DNA of 64,000 nt, taken from positions 62,001 through 126,000 of the forward strand of contig UQJY01000002.1 in the NCBI GenBank assembly GCA_900541465.1, given 5' to 3'. This DNA comes from an uncultured Fusobacterium sp. (GTDB taxonomy: Bacteria > Fusobacteriota > Fusobacteriia > Fusobacteriales > Fusobacteriaceae). Positions 15,425-24,817 of this stretch are shown here, in pieces. The position numbers and the translations under genes were made by a program. A model generated the notes under the pieces. That model ran no database searches. It saw only the letters and a program-made list of their open reading frames with translations, and had not been told where the DNA came from. How positions within the stretch are numbered: the first letter of the stretch is position 1; each line of letters starts with the position of its first letter.

Positions 15425-17869
15425 ATGAATATAGATGAAAAAATATCTTTGGAAGCCAGAGAAAAAATGGTTTTTGAGATAGCTGAAACTGGTGGAAACG
15501 AAGTATTCTTTCGTGGAATCCTTGATGAAAATAAAATAGTGTGCGATGTGGAAGTTCTTGCTAAAGGGAACAGATACAGTGTTCCTGCTATTTTAAAAAG
15601 AATGAAAAAAAATGAAATTATTATACATAACCATCCTTCAGGATATTTATATCCATCTGATGCAGATATAGAAGTAGCTTCTATTTTTGCAAATAAAATG
15701 GACGGAGGTTCATATATAATAGACAATAATGCCGAAAATATTTATGTGATTACAGAGGCATATTTTGATGAAAATAAAAAGATAGATATAAAACCATATT
15801 TTGAAAGAAACGGGCTTCTTTCTCAATATTTTAAAGAGTTTGAATACAGAGATGAACAGCTTCATATGGCATCTCATATAGAAAACGGGCTTAACGATGA
15901 AAAGAAAGTTATAGTGGAAGCTGGAACTGGAACAGGAAAAACCCTTGCTTATCTTATTCCAAGTATTCAATGGGCAGTTGAAAATGAAAAAAAAGTTATT
16001 ATATCAACAAATACGATAAATCTTCAGGAACAGCTTTTAAATAAAGATATTCCTATTGTAAAAAAAATTATGTCAAAAGATTTTAAATATCTTCTGGTTA
16101 AAGGAAGAGGGAATTTTTTATGCAACAGAAAGCATGCAAATCTTCTTTCTAAAAACGGAGCTGATTTGGAAGATTTTTCAGATGAACAGAAAAAACAATT
16201 TGCAGCACTTATTAAATGGGGAAAAGAAACCAAAACAGGTGATAAATCAGAACTTTATTTTGAAGTTGATTACACTGTGTGGGAAGAATTTCAGAGCGAA
16301 ACAGATATTTGTGCAGGGGCAAGATGTCCTTATAAAAGTGAATGTTTCTTTATGAAATCCAGAGAAGAGAGAAAGAAAGCTGATATTTTAATTGCAAATC
16401 ATCATATATTTTTCTCAGACCTTGCTATAAGAAAAGAGATAGGATTTAATACAGACTATTCTATTCTTCCAGAGTATGGGCTTGTGGTTTTTGATGAAGC
16501 CCACAACATTCAAAAAGTGGCAAGAGATTATTTTTCTTATGAGGTTTCAAAATATGGATTCACAAAGGCAATGAACCAGATTTTAAATGTTGCTCAAAAG
16601 AAAAAAAATAAAGGACAGCTTGAAATACTTATAAATTATTTGAAAAAAAGAAACTATGAAGATAAAGAAATTGTTGAAAAACTTTTGGAAAATGATGTCC
16701 GTCTTAATCACAGCAATCTTTTTAAAGCAGGACGTGATTATTTTGACAGGCTTATTGAAATATTTTCTAAAGGACAGGTTGGAAGTCTCAGCTTCAGAAT
16801 AAAAAAAGATGAGATTATGGCATCTTCTTTTTACAGTATGCTTAATGATGTGAAAGAAAATTTTATTTTAGAGTTTAACACTTATCTGAGAACAATGAGA
16901 AGAGTTATTACATTATTAAAGGATACAGAAGATAACGACGGAACCATAAATGATTTTACAAAATATACAGAAAGACTTGAAACATTTTTTGAAAATTTTA
17001 AATTTATAAATAACCTTGATGATGAAGAGTTTATTTACTGGGTTGAAGTAAATAATAAAAAAAGCAACTCAAAACTTGTGGCAACACCTCTTGAAATATC
17101 AGGGGAGCTTAATGAAAATTTATATTCTAATTTAAAACAGCTGATATTTACTTCTGCTACAATAGCAGTTGAAAATAATTTTGACTATTTTAAAAAATCA
17201 ATAGGTTTGGAAGAGGAAACATATGATAAAATTATTGCTTCTCCATTTGATTATGACAGGCAGATGAAAGTATATATTCCGGCAGGGCTTCCAGACCCAA
17301 ATGACAGGAATTTTTTAGATGAGATAGAGCCTCTTCTAAAAAAAATGATTTTAAAAACCAAAGGGCGTACTTTTGTTCTTTTCACTTCATATAAATCTCT
17401 AAATTATATGTATTATATGCTTAGAGATGAACTTGAAGAAAATGGGATAGATTTTTTTATTCAAGGAATGTATCCAAGAACAAAACTTGTGGAAATGTTT
17501 AAAGCAAGTGAAGCTCCTGTTCTTTTTGGAACTGACTCTTTCTGGGAGGGAGTTGATGTTAAAGGAGAAAAACTTGTTTCAGTAATAATTGTAAAACTTC
17601 CTTTTAAAGTGCCGAGCGACCCTGTGACAGAAGCAATTATTGAAACATATGAGCTTCAGGGAAAAAATCCTTTTATAGAATATCAGATTCCTGAATCAGT
17701 TATAAAATTTAAACAGGGGATAGGACGTCTTATAAGAAGCAAAGAGGATAAGGGGATAATTACAATTTTAGATAACAGAATTGTTACAAAGAGATATGGA
17801 AAATATTTCCTTGACAGTATTCCAACAAAGAATATAGTCAGAATAGACCAAAATGAAATAATTGGTTAA
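15425..17869 (+). CDS. DinG-family DNA helicase with N-terminal JAMM/RadC-like domain
   Basis: The protein has 814 residues. Residues about 20-110 contain a JAMM metal site: Glu26, then H68-x-H70-P-x6-S78-x2-D81, as in RadC. From residue 140 a superfamily 2 XPD/DinG helicase follows: Walker A EAGTGTGKT (165-173), four Cys for an iron-sulfur cluster (FLCNRKH, then DICAGARCPYKSEC), the DEAH box VVFDEAHN, and motif VI GIGRLIRS. Such helicases unwind 5'-3' on damaged or structured DNA. In many Firmicutes DinG carries an exonuclease domain in this place; here it is a putative metalloprotease-fold domain. First gene of a likely four-gene transcript with pgpH, ybeY and a lipase-like gene. Confidence 0.88.
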   Translation: MNIDEKISLEAREKMVFEIAETGGNEVFFRGILDENKIVCDVEVLAKGNRYSVPAILKRMKKNEIIIHNHPSGYLYPSDADIEVASIFANKMDGGSYIIDNNAENIYVITEAYFDENKKIDIKPYFERNGLLSQYFKEFEYRDEQLHMASHIENGLNDEKKVIVEAGTGTGKTLAYLIPSIQWAVENEKKVIISTNTINLQEQLLNKDIPIVKKIMSKDFKYLLVKGRGNFLCNRKHANLLSKNGADLEDFSDEQKKQFAALIKWGKETKTGDKSELYFEVDYTVWEEFQSETDICAGARCPYKSECFFMKSREERKKADILIANHHIFFSDLAIRKEIGFNTDYSILPEYGLVVFDEAHNIQKVARDYFSYEVSKYGFTKAMNQILNVAQKKKNKGQLEILINYLKKRNYEDKEIVEKLLENDVRLNHSNLFKAGRDYFDRLIEIFSKGQVGSLSFRIKKDEIMASSFYSMLNDVKENFILEFNTYLRTMRRVITLLKDTEDNDGTINDFTKYTERLETFFENFKFINNLDDEEFIYWVEVNNKKSNSKLVATPLEISGELNENLYSNLKQLIFTSATIAVENNFDYFKKSIGLEEETYDKIIASPFDYDRQMKVYIPAGLPDPNDRNFLDEIEPLLKKMILKTKGRTFVLFTSYKSLNYMYYMLRDELEENGIDFFIQGMYPRTKLVEMFKASEAPVLFGTDSFWEGVDVKGEKLVSVIIVKLPFKVPSDPVTEAIIETYELQGKNPFIEYQIPESVIKFKQGIGRLIRSKEDKGIITILDNRIVTKRYGKYFLDSIPTKNIVRIDQNEIIG

Positions 17870-17887
17870 AAATTTACGGAGGAATTT

Positions 17888-19960
17888 ATGAAAAAATTCA
17901 AACTTTTCGGTTTTAAATTTATTTTTAAAATGGAAAAAGAAAATAAAGATGATGTGCAGATTTATTCAGAATCATATAACCTCAAGGAGAAAGTAATATA
18001 TATTCTTCTTATAATGGCACTTCTTTCTTTTAGTGCCAAGTTTCATCTTTTTTTCAATGAAAACAGCTATAAAAAAGGAAGCATTGTAAAAGAAGATATT
18101 TATGCACCGAGAACTGTAAAGTATAACGACGTTGCTAAAAGGGAAGCAATAATTGAGGAGCTTATTCTTACTTCTAAAAAAGAATATATTCATGTTCCTG
18201 AAGTGGAAGTTTCCCATTACAATGGAATGAAGAATTTTTATGACCAGATAATTGCTCTTAAAAAAGGTGCTAAAATAGATTTCAACTATAAAATAATAGA
18301 AGAAAGCTTAGAAAAAGAGGTAAATAAAAATCTTGTAAAAGAGATTTCAGGTTTAAGCACCAAAAAAATTACAGCTCAGAGAGATAAACTTTTAAAGCTT
18401 TTAAACGAAATTTATGAAAGCAGAGTTGTAAAAGAAGATGGAATTATTAATATAAAAGATGAGCAGGTTGAAAAAATAGAGAAGTTAAGTCCTCTGGAAC
18501 AGAAAGTGCTTCATACTTTTATAGTTCCTAACTATATCTTTGACAAAGAAAAAACAAAAGATGAGATAGAAAAGAAAACTTCAAAAATAGGGGAGCAGAT
18601 AGTTGAAATTCAGGCTGGAAGCATAGTTGCCAAAAAAGGTGAAGTTCTTACAGAAAGAAAGATGGAACTTTTAAGTGCTTTGGGAATTTATTCTTATTCT
18701 GAAACTATTGCAAGGCTTGTTATGAATATTATGTATCTTTTCATAATATCTTTTATTTCTTATCAGACTCTTTACAGAACTTTTAAGAATGAAATTTTGA
18801 AAAAGAATACATACAGGGCTGTACTTATTCTTATTGCAGGAGCATTTTTTATCTTAAGATTTTTAAGCAATGAATATATGTTTATTGTTCCTTTTGAAGT
18901 TATGTTTTTTATGTTTGGAATTTTAGTAAATCCAAGATTTGCTTTTGCAATGACAATAATTTCTTTGGGATTTTTGATGCCGATACTTGATTATAATTTA
19001 ATATATTTCTTTATATATCTTTTTGCAGTTCTTTTGGGGACAATTCTTTTAAAAGATATAAAGACAAGGTCACAGCTTATAAATTTGGGAGTTCAGCTTT
19101 CTATTGTAAAATTTATACTATTTTTTATTTTAAGTTATTTTACAGGAGTGATGAACGTATCAGTTGTTGTTAAAGCCGGACAGATTATAATTGCAGGAAT
19201 TTTATCAGGAATGGTGAGTATTGCTCTTGTTCCTTATTTCGAAAGAACATTTAATATACTTACGAGGTTTAAACTTCTTGAACTTGGAGATTTGTCTCAC
19301 CCGCTTTTACGTGATTTATCTGTTAAAACACCGGGAACTTTTTATCACTCAATGATGGTTGCCACTCTTTCAGAGGCTGCAGCTGATGCCATAGGAGCAG
19401 ATTCTATTTTTACAAGAGTTGCTTCTTATTACCATGATATTGGAAAAATGAAAAGACCTAAGTTTTATGTAGAAAACCAAGAGGGCGGAGTAAATCCTCA
19501 TAATTCAATATCTCCGTTTTTAAGTGCTTTAATAATTGCTGCTCATACAAAAGAGGGAGCAGAGCTTGGAAAAGAATATCAAATTCCAAAAGAAATAAGA
19601 GATATTATGTTTGAACATCAGGGAACAACTCTTCTTGCATATTTCTATAATAAAGCAAAACAAATTGATGAAAATGTACAGGAAGAAGATTTCAGATACC
19701 CTGGACCAAAACCAAAAACAAAAGAATCTGCAATTATTATGCTTGCTGATTCAATAGAAGCAGCAGTAAGAAGTCTTGATGAAAAAACTCCTGTTACAAT
19801 AGAAGCAATGATAAGAAAAATTATTGCAGGAAAAATGGGAGACGGACAGCTTTCAGATGCTGACTTAACATTTAAAGAGATAGAAATAATTATAAAAGTA
19901 TTTACAAAAACTCTTATGGGAATTCACCATGTGAGAATAAAATATCCGGGACAGAAATAA
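17888..19960 (+). CDS. pgpH: 7TM-HD phosphohydrolase, PgpH-type c-di-AMP phosphodiesterase
   Basis: The protein has 690 residues. A membrane segment near residues 35-50 leads into a large extracytoplasmic region (about 55-270), then seven membrane helices (about 275-475) and a C-terminal HD domain. HD residues are visible as FYHSMM, YYHDIGK (the HD pair), PHNSISP, AAHTKEG, EHQGTT and LADSIE. Proteins of this layout degrade cyclic di-AMP at the membrane. It follows the dinG-type gene by 18 bp and precedes ybeY by 30 bp, a conserved pgpH-ybeY neighbourhood in many bacteria. Confidence 0.9.
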   Translation: MKKFKLFGFKFIFKMEKENKDDVQIYSESYNLKEKVIYILLIMALLSFSAKFHLFFNENSYKKGSIVKEDIYAPRTVKYNDVAKREAIIEELILTSKKEYIHVPEVEVSHYNGMKNFYDQIIALKKGAKIDFNYKIIEESLEKEVNKNLVKEISGLSTKKITAQRDKLLKLLNEIYESRVVKEDGIINIKDEQVEKIEKLSPLEQKVLHTFIVPNYIFDKEKTKDEIEKKTSKIGEQIVEIQAGSIVAKKGEVLTERKMELLSALGIYSYSETIARLVMNIMYLFIISFISYQTLYRTFKNEILKKNTYRAVLILIAGAFFILRFLSNEYMFIVPFEVMFFMFGILVNPRFAFAMTIISLGFLMPILDYNLIYFFIYLFAVLLGTILLKDIKTRSQLINLGVQLSIVKFILFFILSYFTGVMNVSVVVKAGQIIIAGILSGMVSIALVPYFERTFNILTRFKLLELGDLSHPLLRDLSVKTPGTFYHSMMVATLSEAAADAIGADSIFTRVASYYHDIGKMKRPKFYVENQEGGVNPHNSISPFLSALIIAAHTKEGAELGKEYQIPKEIRDIMFEHQGTTLLAYFYNKAKQIDENVQEEDFRYPGPKPKTKESAIIMLADSIEAAVRSLDEKTPVTIEAMIRKIIAGKMGDGQLSDADLTFKEIEIIIKVFTKTLMGIHHVRIKYPGQK

Positions 19961-19990
19961 TTCTGTCCTTTAAATTATAAGGAGATAAAA

Positions 19991-20458
19991 TTGAAAATAA
20001 ATTTAGATCTGGGAATTAACATTGATACTTATGAAGATGAAATTAATTTTGAAGAAGTGGAAAAATATGTGACAGAAGTTTTAAACAGAGAATATTCAAG
20101 TGACAAAGAAGTTTATGTTTCTATTCTTTTAACAGGAAACGATGAGATACAGGCAGTAAACAGAGATTTCAGAGGAAAAGATATGCCCACAGATGTAATT
20201 TCTTTTGCATATCACGATAATGACGAGGGAGATACAGGAATTTTTGATACCCTTGGGGATATTATAATTTCACTTGAAAGAGTGGACGAACAGAGAAAAG
20301 ATTATAACCATTCTTTTAAAAGAGAATTTTATTATGTTTTAACTCACGGACTTCTTCATCTTTTAGGGTATGACCATATGGAAGAGGAAGAGAAAAAAAT
20401 TATGAGAGCTAAAGAGGAAGAGATTTTAACTCATTACGGTTATACAAGAGATATATAA
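19991..20458 (+). CDS. ybeY: Endoribonuclease YbeY, rRNA maturation
   Basis: The protein has 155 residues and starts at TTG, with AAGGAG seven bases upstream. The zinc site H-G-L-L-H-L-x-G-Y-D-H is present near residue 118. PTDVISFAYHDND is the other conserved block. YbeY takes part in 16S rRNA 3'-end maturation and ribosome quality control. The gene sits between pgpH and a lipase-like gene and is presumably co-transcribed. Confidence 0.93.
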   Translation: MKINLDLGINIDTYEDEINFEEVEKYVTEVLNREYSSDKEVYVSILLTGNDEIQAVNRDFRGKDMPTDVISFAYHDNDEGDTGIFDTLGDIIISLERVDEQRKDYNHSFKREFYYVLTHGLLHLLGYDHMEEEEKKIMRAKEEEILTHYGYTRDI

Positions 20459-20473
20459 AAACAGGTGATAATT

Positions 20474-21991
20474 ATGCAGACTTCAAAAGAATATCTGCTT
20501 TTCAGTATGCTTTCATATTATAATCTGAAAGATGAAACTAAGGGAGAATTTTTAATAAATTCTCTTGACGGAATAGATTTTGGAAAAGGTATATCAACTA
20601 ATGCAAATCTTTTTAGAGATGATGCCTATGGAAGATGTACAGATTATTTTATGAAAGAGCTTGAGGAATGGAAAATTTATGATATAGATAACAGAACAGG
20701 GATTAATGGAAACGGAAAATCAAAATCCGGATTTTTTGCTATTGTTTTTGAAAAAAACGGAGAGTATGTAATTTCTTACAGAGGAAGCGAAACTTATCCC
20801 TTTGAAGAAGCATACAGAGATTTTATAGAAACAGACCTTCGGATTGGAATGGGGAAAAAACCTCTGCAGTTTTGGGAGGGAGTGGAAGTCTTTGAAGATT
20901 TACTGGTGAAAGGAATTCCGTTTGAAAATATAAGTATAACAGGACATTCTCTTGGAGGAGGGATTGCCCAGTTTGCAGCTGTTATGCTTTATAAAAAATA
21001 TAAGGCTGTGCCGAGAGTATGCACGTGGAATGCTGTAGGAATAAATCGTGACGGGATAATCGGTGTGGAAGATTTTATTGATTATGAAAAAATTTTAGAG
21101 TCGTGCCATCTTACAGAGGAAGAAAAAGAAATTTTTAAAGATTTTAAAGAACCTTATCTTGATTTTTTCTTAAAGGAGCTGAAAAAATACAAAGTTATAA
21201 AAGATAACAGAACTGTTCTTATGGATAAATATTCAACTTTTTATTTTCAGATAGATGATGTGTTTGTTGAAGCTCTTTCAAAACAGACAAATTTTAAAGA
21301 TATTTTAAATAAACTTCCGCTGAACAGAAGACGTGAACTTCTTCTTCAGGAAGAAATTATAGATAAACTGTTTCAGATAGATAATCTTACAAGAATTTTA
21401 TATGATGCTGTGGAATTTATAAAAACTTTAAATGAAAATAAAGTTTTTGAAGAAAATGTTATAAATTTCTGCCACTCAAAAGATTTAGTAAGTTTTCTTT
21501 TCCCACATATAGGAACAACTTATCAGGTTGACCTTAAATTTTTAAAGAAAGATGCAGGAAGAAGCAGTTTCTTTAGAAATTTTTCAATTTTTAAAAAATC
21601 TGTGCAGAGCTACCATTTTGAAGATGTGTTTATCCCTTTTATAGCTCCAAACGGAGCATTTACAGATACAATATCCACAGATTATGTGAGCAGTGTTTTA
21701 AGAAAAGTTATCTATCTTGAATATACTTTTACCAAGGAATTTTTAGGGCTTTATTTTATGAATACAGAAATCACAAAAGAAAATTTCCAAAGATTTAAAA
21801 CAGAAATTTTAAATGGGATTGAAAAAATGGGAGATGATATTCTTTATAAAGATAAAGCAAAGGCAAAAATTCAGCTTATGGATTTTGAAGAGATAAAAAT
21901 ATTGTGGCAGAAAACTTGTGAAAAAATTCCAAGCCCGTATATCAGTCAGGATATTTATGATTTGATTGTTTTCAGAAAAAATTATATATAA
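20474..21991 (+). CDS. Class 3 lipase-like alpha/beta hydrolase (Mbeg1-like)
   Basis: The protein has about 505 residues from ATG 20474; a GTG nine bases earlier overlaps the ribosome site AGGTGAT, so the ATG is preferred. The nucleophile elbow GHSLGGG lies near residue 155, preceded by an ISYRGSE segment like the oxyanion loop of class 3 lipases. There is no signal peptide. The long C-terminal half is charged and unrecognised. Proteins of this type in anaerobes are annotated as Mbeg1-like or DUF2974. The substrate is unknown. It lies 15 bp after ybeY and ends before a hairpin. Confidence 0.72.
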   Translation: MQTSKEYLLFSMLSYYNLKDETKGEFLINSLDGIDFGKGISTNANLFRDDAYGRCTDYFMKELEEWKIYDIDNRTGINGNGKSKSGFFAIVFEKNGEYVISYRGSETYPFEEAYRDFIETDLRIGMGKKPLQFWEGVEVFEDLLVKGIPFENISITGHSLGGGIAQFAAVMLYKKYKAVPRVCTWNAVGINRDGIIGVEDFIDYEKILESCHLTEEEKEIFKDFKEPYLDFFLKELKKYKVIKDNRTVLMDKYSTFYFQIDDVFVEALSKQTNFKDILNKLPLNRRRELLLQEEIIDKLFQIDNLTRILYDAVEFIKTLNENKVFEENVINFCHSKDLVSFLFPHIGTTYQVDLKFLKKDAGRSSFFRNFSIFKKSVQSYHFEDVFIPFIAPNGAFTDTISTDYVSSVLRKVIYLEYTFTKEFLGLYFMNTEITKENFQRFKTEILNGIEKMGDDILYKDKAKAKIQLMDFEEIKILWQKTCEKIPSPYISQDIYDLIVFRKNYI

Positions 21992-21997
21992 AATAAA

Positions 21998-22035
21998 AAA
22001 TGGGGGAGAATTTTATATATTTTCCCCCATTTAAC
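21998..22035 (+). terminator. Terminator of the dinG-pgpH-ybeY-lipase unit
   Basis: The stem AAATGGGGGA / TCCCCCATTT (21998-22007 with 22023-22032) has a 15-nt AT-rich loop. The tail is weak in T residues. Confidence 0.65.
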
Positions 22036-22117
22036 CTATTAAAAAAACTTTTTAGTTCGGATAAAGGAAAAAATATTGAAATCTATTCATTAAAAGTATA
22101 AAATAAAAATAAATATC

Positions 22118-22133
22118 TGGCACAAAATTTGCT
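22118..22133 (+). promoter_or_regulatory. Sigma-54 promoter of the cysteine-catabolism pair
   Basis: TGGCACAAAATTTGCT matches the -24/-12 consensus TGGCAC-N5-TTGCW exactly, with GG at 22119-22120 and GC at 22131-22132. It lies 46 bp before the ATG of the lyase gene and no housekeeping promoter competes with it. A sigma-54 activator is encoded 2.7 kb downstream. Confidence 0.88.
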
Positions 22134-22178
22134 TTTATTAATTATAGAAAATTAATAAACGATAAAGGAGAGAATAAA

Positions 22179-23363
22179 ATGAAATTTAATTTTAATGAAA
22201 AAGTTGACAGAAGTAAAAATCATGCGGCTAAATGGGAAGAAATGGGTGCGAAATTTGGTTCAAACGACCTTCTTCCAATGTGGATTGCAGATATGGATAT
22301 AAAAACAGCTCCGGAAATTGTGGAGGCTATAAAAGAAAAGGCTGATCAGGCTATATTTGGGTATGTTTACAGACCAGCTTCATATTATGAAACAGCTGCA
22401 GCCTGGTGTGAAAAAAGATTTGGTTATAAAATAGATCCAAAAACATTAATTCACAGCCCGGGAGTTGTGCCAAGCATGAATATGCTTGTAAAAATGCTGA
22501 CAAAAGAAGATGAAAAAGTATTAATTCAAATACCTGTTTACCCTCCTTTTGCAGCATCAGTAAAAACAGGAAAAAGAACTCTTGTTACAAATGAACTTGT
22601 AAAAGATGAAAATGGATATTATACAATAGATTTTGAAGATTTAGAGAAAAAATTATCTGATGAAAAAGTAACTCTTATGATTTTATGCAATCCTCACAAC
22701 CCTGTGGGAAGAGTTTGGAAAAAAGAAGAACTTCAAAAAATAGGTGACCTTTGTGTAAAATATAATGTAAGAATTCTTGCAGATGAAATTTGGAGAGACC
22801 TTGTTCTTCCGGGATACACTCACACACCTATTGCTTCACTTAGCAGAGAAATAGAAAATATAACAGTAACTTGTTTCTCTCCAACAAAAACTTTTAACAT
22901 TGCAGGGCTTCAGGCATCATTTGCAGTATTTCCAAGAGAAGAGGAATGGAAAGCATTTGACAATGAACTTGGTGAAATGGATATAAAAAGAAACAACCCA
23001 TTCAGCCTTGTTGGATTTGAGGCAGCATATAACCACGGTGAAGAATGGCTTTCTGAACTTCTTGTACACTTAGAAGGAAATGCACAATATGTTGCAGATT
23101 TTGTAAAAGAAAGACTTCCAGAAATAAAAACTGTAAAACCAGAGGGAACATATTTAATGTGGCTTGATTTTAACGGGCTTAACATTACACCTGAAGAGAT
23201 TACAGATATGCTTATAAAAGATGCAAAAGTTGCAATGAATGACGGAGCAAGTTTTGGAGCAAATGGAAAAGGATTTGCAAGAATGAATATTGCCTGCCCA
23301 AGATATATGGTTGAAGATGCAATGGCAAGAATAGAAAAAGCTGTAAAAAATCTTAAAAAATAA
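22179..23363 (+). CDS. patB: MalY/PatB-type PLP enzyme, probable cystathionine/cysteine beta-lyase
   Basis: The protein has 394 residues of aminotransferase fold type I. The N-terminal LPMWIADMDIKTAPEIVEAI is characteristic of the MalY/PatB subgroup. PLP contacts are CNPHNPVGRVW, ADEIWRDL and the lysine in SPTKTFNIAGLQ near residue 232. Members cleave the C-S bond of cystathionine or cysteine, releasing thiol or sulfide, pyruvate and ammonia. It is preceded by a sigma-54 promoter and AAGGAGA, and lies 12 bp before a cysteine desulfidase gene, which supports a sulfur amino-acid role over transamination. Confidence 0.85.
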   Translation: MKFNFNEKVDRSKNHAAKWEEMGAKFGSNDLLPMWIADMDIKTAPEIVEAIKEKADQAIFGYVYRPASYYETAAAWCEKRFGYKIDPKTLIHSPGVVPSMNMLVKMLTKEDEKVLIQIPVYPPFAASVKTGKRTLVTNELVKDENGYYTIDFEDLEKKLSDEKVTLMILCNPHNPVGRVWKKEELQKIGDLCVKYNVRILADEIWRDLVLPGYTHTPIASLSREIENITVTCFSPTKTFNIAGLQASFAVFPREEEWKAFDNELGEMDIKRNNPFSLVGFEAAYNHGEEWLSELLVHLEGNAQYVADFVKERLPEIKTVKPEGTYLMWLDFNGLNITPEEITDMLIKDAKVAMNDGASFGANGKGFARMNIACPRYMVEDAMARIEKAVKNLKK

Positions 23364-23375
23364 GAGGGGAAACAG

Positions 23376-24653
23376 ATGGAAAAATTAACAAAACTTATTT
23401 TTGATGATATGAAACCTGCTCTTGGAGTTACAGAGCCTGGAGCAATAGCTTTTGCTGCATCAAAAGCAAGAAGTTATACAAAGGGAGAGATTGAAGAAGT
23501 TTCTGTTGAAATGAATTCGGGAATGTATAAAAATGCTTTTACCTGCGGAATTCCAAATTCAGATGAAGTGGGAAATATTTTTTCGGCTGCTCTTGGAGTT
23601 GTTGCCGGAAATCCTGAAAAAGGTCTTGAATCTCTTGCTGATGTAACAGAAAAAGATAATGAGACAGCAGAAAAACTTGTGGAAGAGGGAAAAGTAAAAG
23701 TAAAACTTTCAGGAATAAGTTCTGATATTTTTATAGAGGCTGCAGTAAAAACAAAATCAGATATATGTGTAGTAACAATAAAAAATTCTCACACAAATAT
23801 TGTAAGAATAACTTTAAATGGAGAAGTAATTTTTGAAAAAGAGGAAAAAGATAAAGAAAACGAAATAGAAGAGACTCCTCTTATTCATAAATATACTTTA
23901 AAAGATTTAGTTTCTTATGTAAAAAATGTGGATATCAAAGAGATTGAATTTATACAAAAGGCCTTTGATGTAAATATGGAACTTTTCAATGAGGGGCTTA
24001 AAAGCAGAAAATCAACTTTTATTCATCAGCTTTTTAAAATGAACGGTGAAAAAATATTTTCTGATAATGTTTTATCTACAGCTCAGCTTTTATGCAACGG
24101 TGCTATTGAAGCAAGGGTAATAGGTCTTGATAAACCTGCAATGAGTATAACAGGTTCGGGAGCTCACGGAATTATAGCTGTTATGCCTTTACTTGCAGAG
24201 CAGAAAGTAAAAAATCTTTCAGAAGAAATTTTACTTAGAGCTGCAGCCTTAAGTTATCTGGTTTGTATGTATATAAAAGAATATTCAGGTCGTCTTTCAG
24301 CTTTCTGCGGGTGTGGAATTGCTGCAGGAACAGGAATGGCATGCGGGCTTGTATTTATGAGAAACGGCTCTGTCGAAGAAATGGGGCATACAATAAATAA
24401 TATGGCTTCAAGCATAACAGGAATGATTTGCGACGGGGGAAATCAAGGGTGTACAATGAAAGGAGTGGCAGCGACAGATGCCGCTTTCCGTTCAGCTGAA
24501 TTTGCCATGAATGGAGTGTATATTTATAATGTTCATGGAATAAACGGAAATACTCCGGAAGAAACTATGAGGAATATGGGGCTTATTGCTTCACCTGGAA
24601 TGACAGGAACAGAAAAAACTATTGTGGAAATATTTGAAAATAAAATAAGATAA
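23376..24653 (+). CDS. cyuA: L-cysteine desulfidase (UPF0597/CyuA family)
   Basis: The protein has 425 residues. The N-terminal KPALGVTEPGAIAFAASKA and the Cys-rich region SAFCGCGIAAGTGMACG plus GMICDGGNQGCTMKG near the C-terminus carry the cysteines expected to hold an iron-sulfur cluster. The family turns L-cysteine into pyruvate, ammonia and sulfide; some homologues are serine dehydratase-like. It forms an operon with the upstream lyase under the sigma-54 promoter and is followed by a terminator. Hydrogen sulfide production from cysteine is a known fusobacterial trait. Confidence 0.87.
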   Translation: MEKLTKLIFDDMKPALGVTEPGAIAFAASKARSYTKGEIEEVSVEMNSGMYKNAFTCGIPNSDEVGNIFSAALGVVAGNPEKGLESLADVTEKDNETAEKLVEEGKVKVKLSGISSDIFIEAAVKTKSDICVVTIKNSHTNIVRITLNGEVIFEKEEKDKENEIEETPLIHKYTLKDLVSYVKNVDIKEIEFIQKAFDVNMELFNEGLKSRKSTFIHQLFKMNGEKIFSDNVLSTAQLLCNGAIEARVIGLDKPAMSITGSGAHGIIAVMPLLAEQKVKNLSEEILLRAAALSYLVCMYIKEYSGRLSAFCGCGIAAGTGMACGLVFMRNGSVEEMGHTINNMASSITGMICDGGNQGCTMKGVAATDAAFRSAEFAMNGVYIYNVHGINGNTPEETMRNMGLIASPGMTGTEKTIVEIFENKIR

Positions 24654-24723
24654 AATATTGAAAAATAAAAGAAAATTATGTATAATGTAATTGAGAATTT
24701 GTTTAGTGCATTCAGCTCTAGTG

Positions 24724-24757
24724 AAAAAAGGCTATCACACACCTAGCCTTTTTTTAT
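24724..24757 (+). terminator. Terminator after the cysteine desulfidase gene
   Basis: The stem AAAAAAGGCTA / TAGCCTTTTTTT (24724-24734 with 24744-24755) has loop TCACACACC and a T tail. Confidence 0.85.
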
Positions 24758-24817
24758 TTTTTGTAAAAATAAAATTCATGTTATAATGTAAAAAATTACT
24801 TGCAGCAGAGGTGAAAA

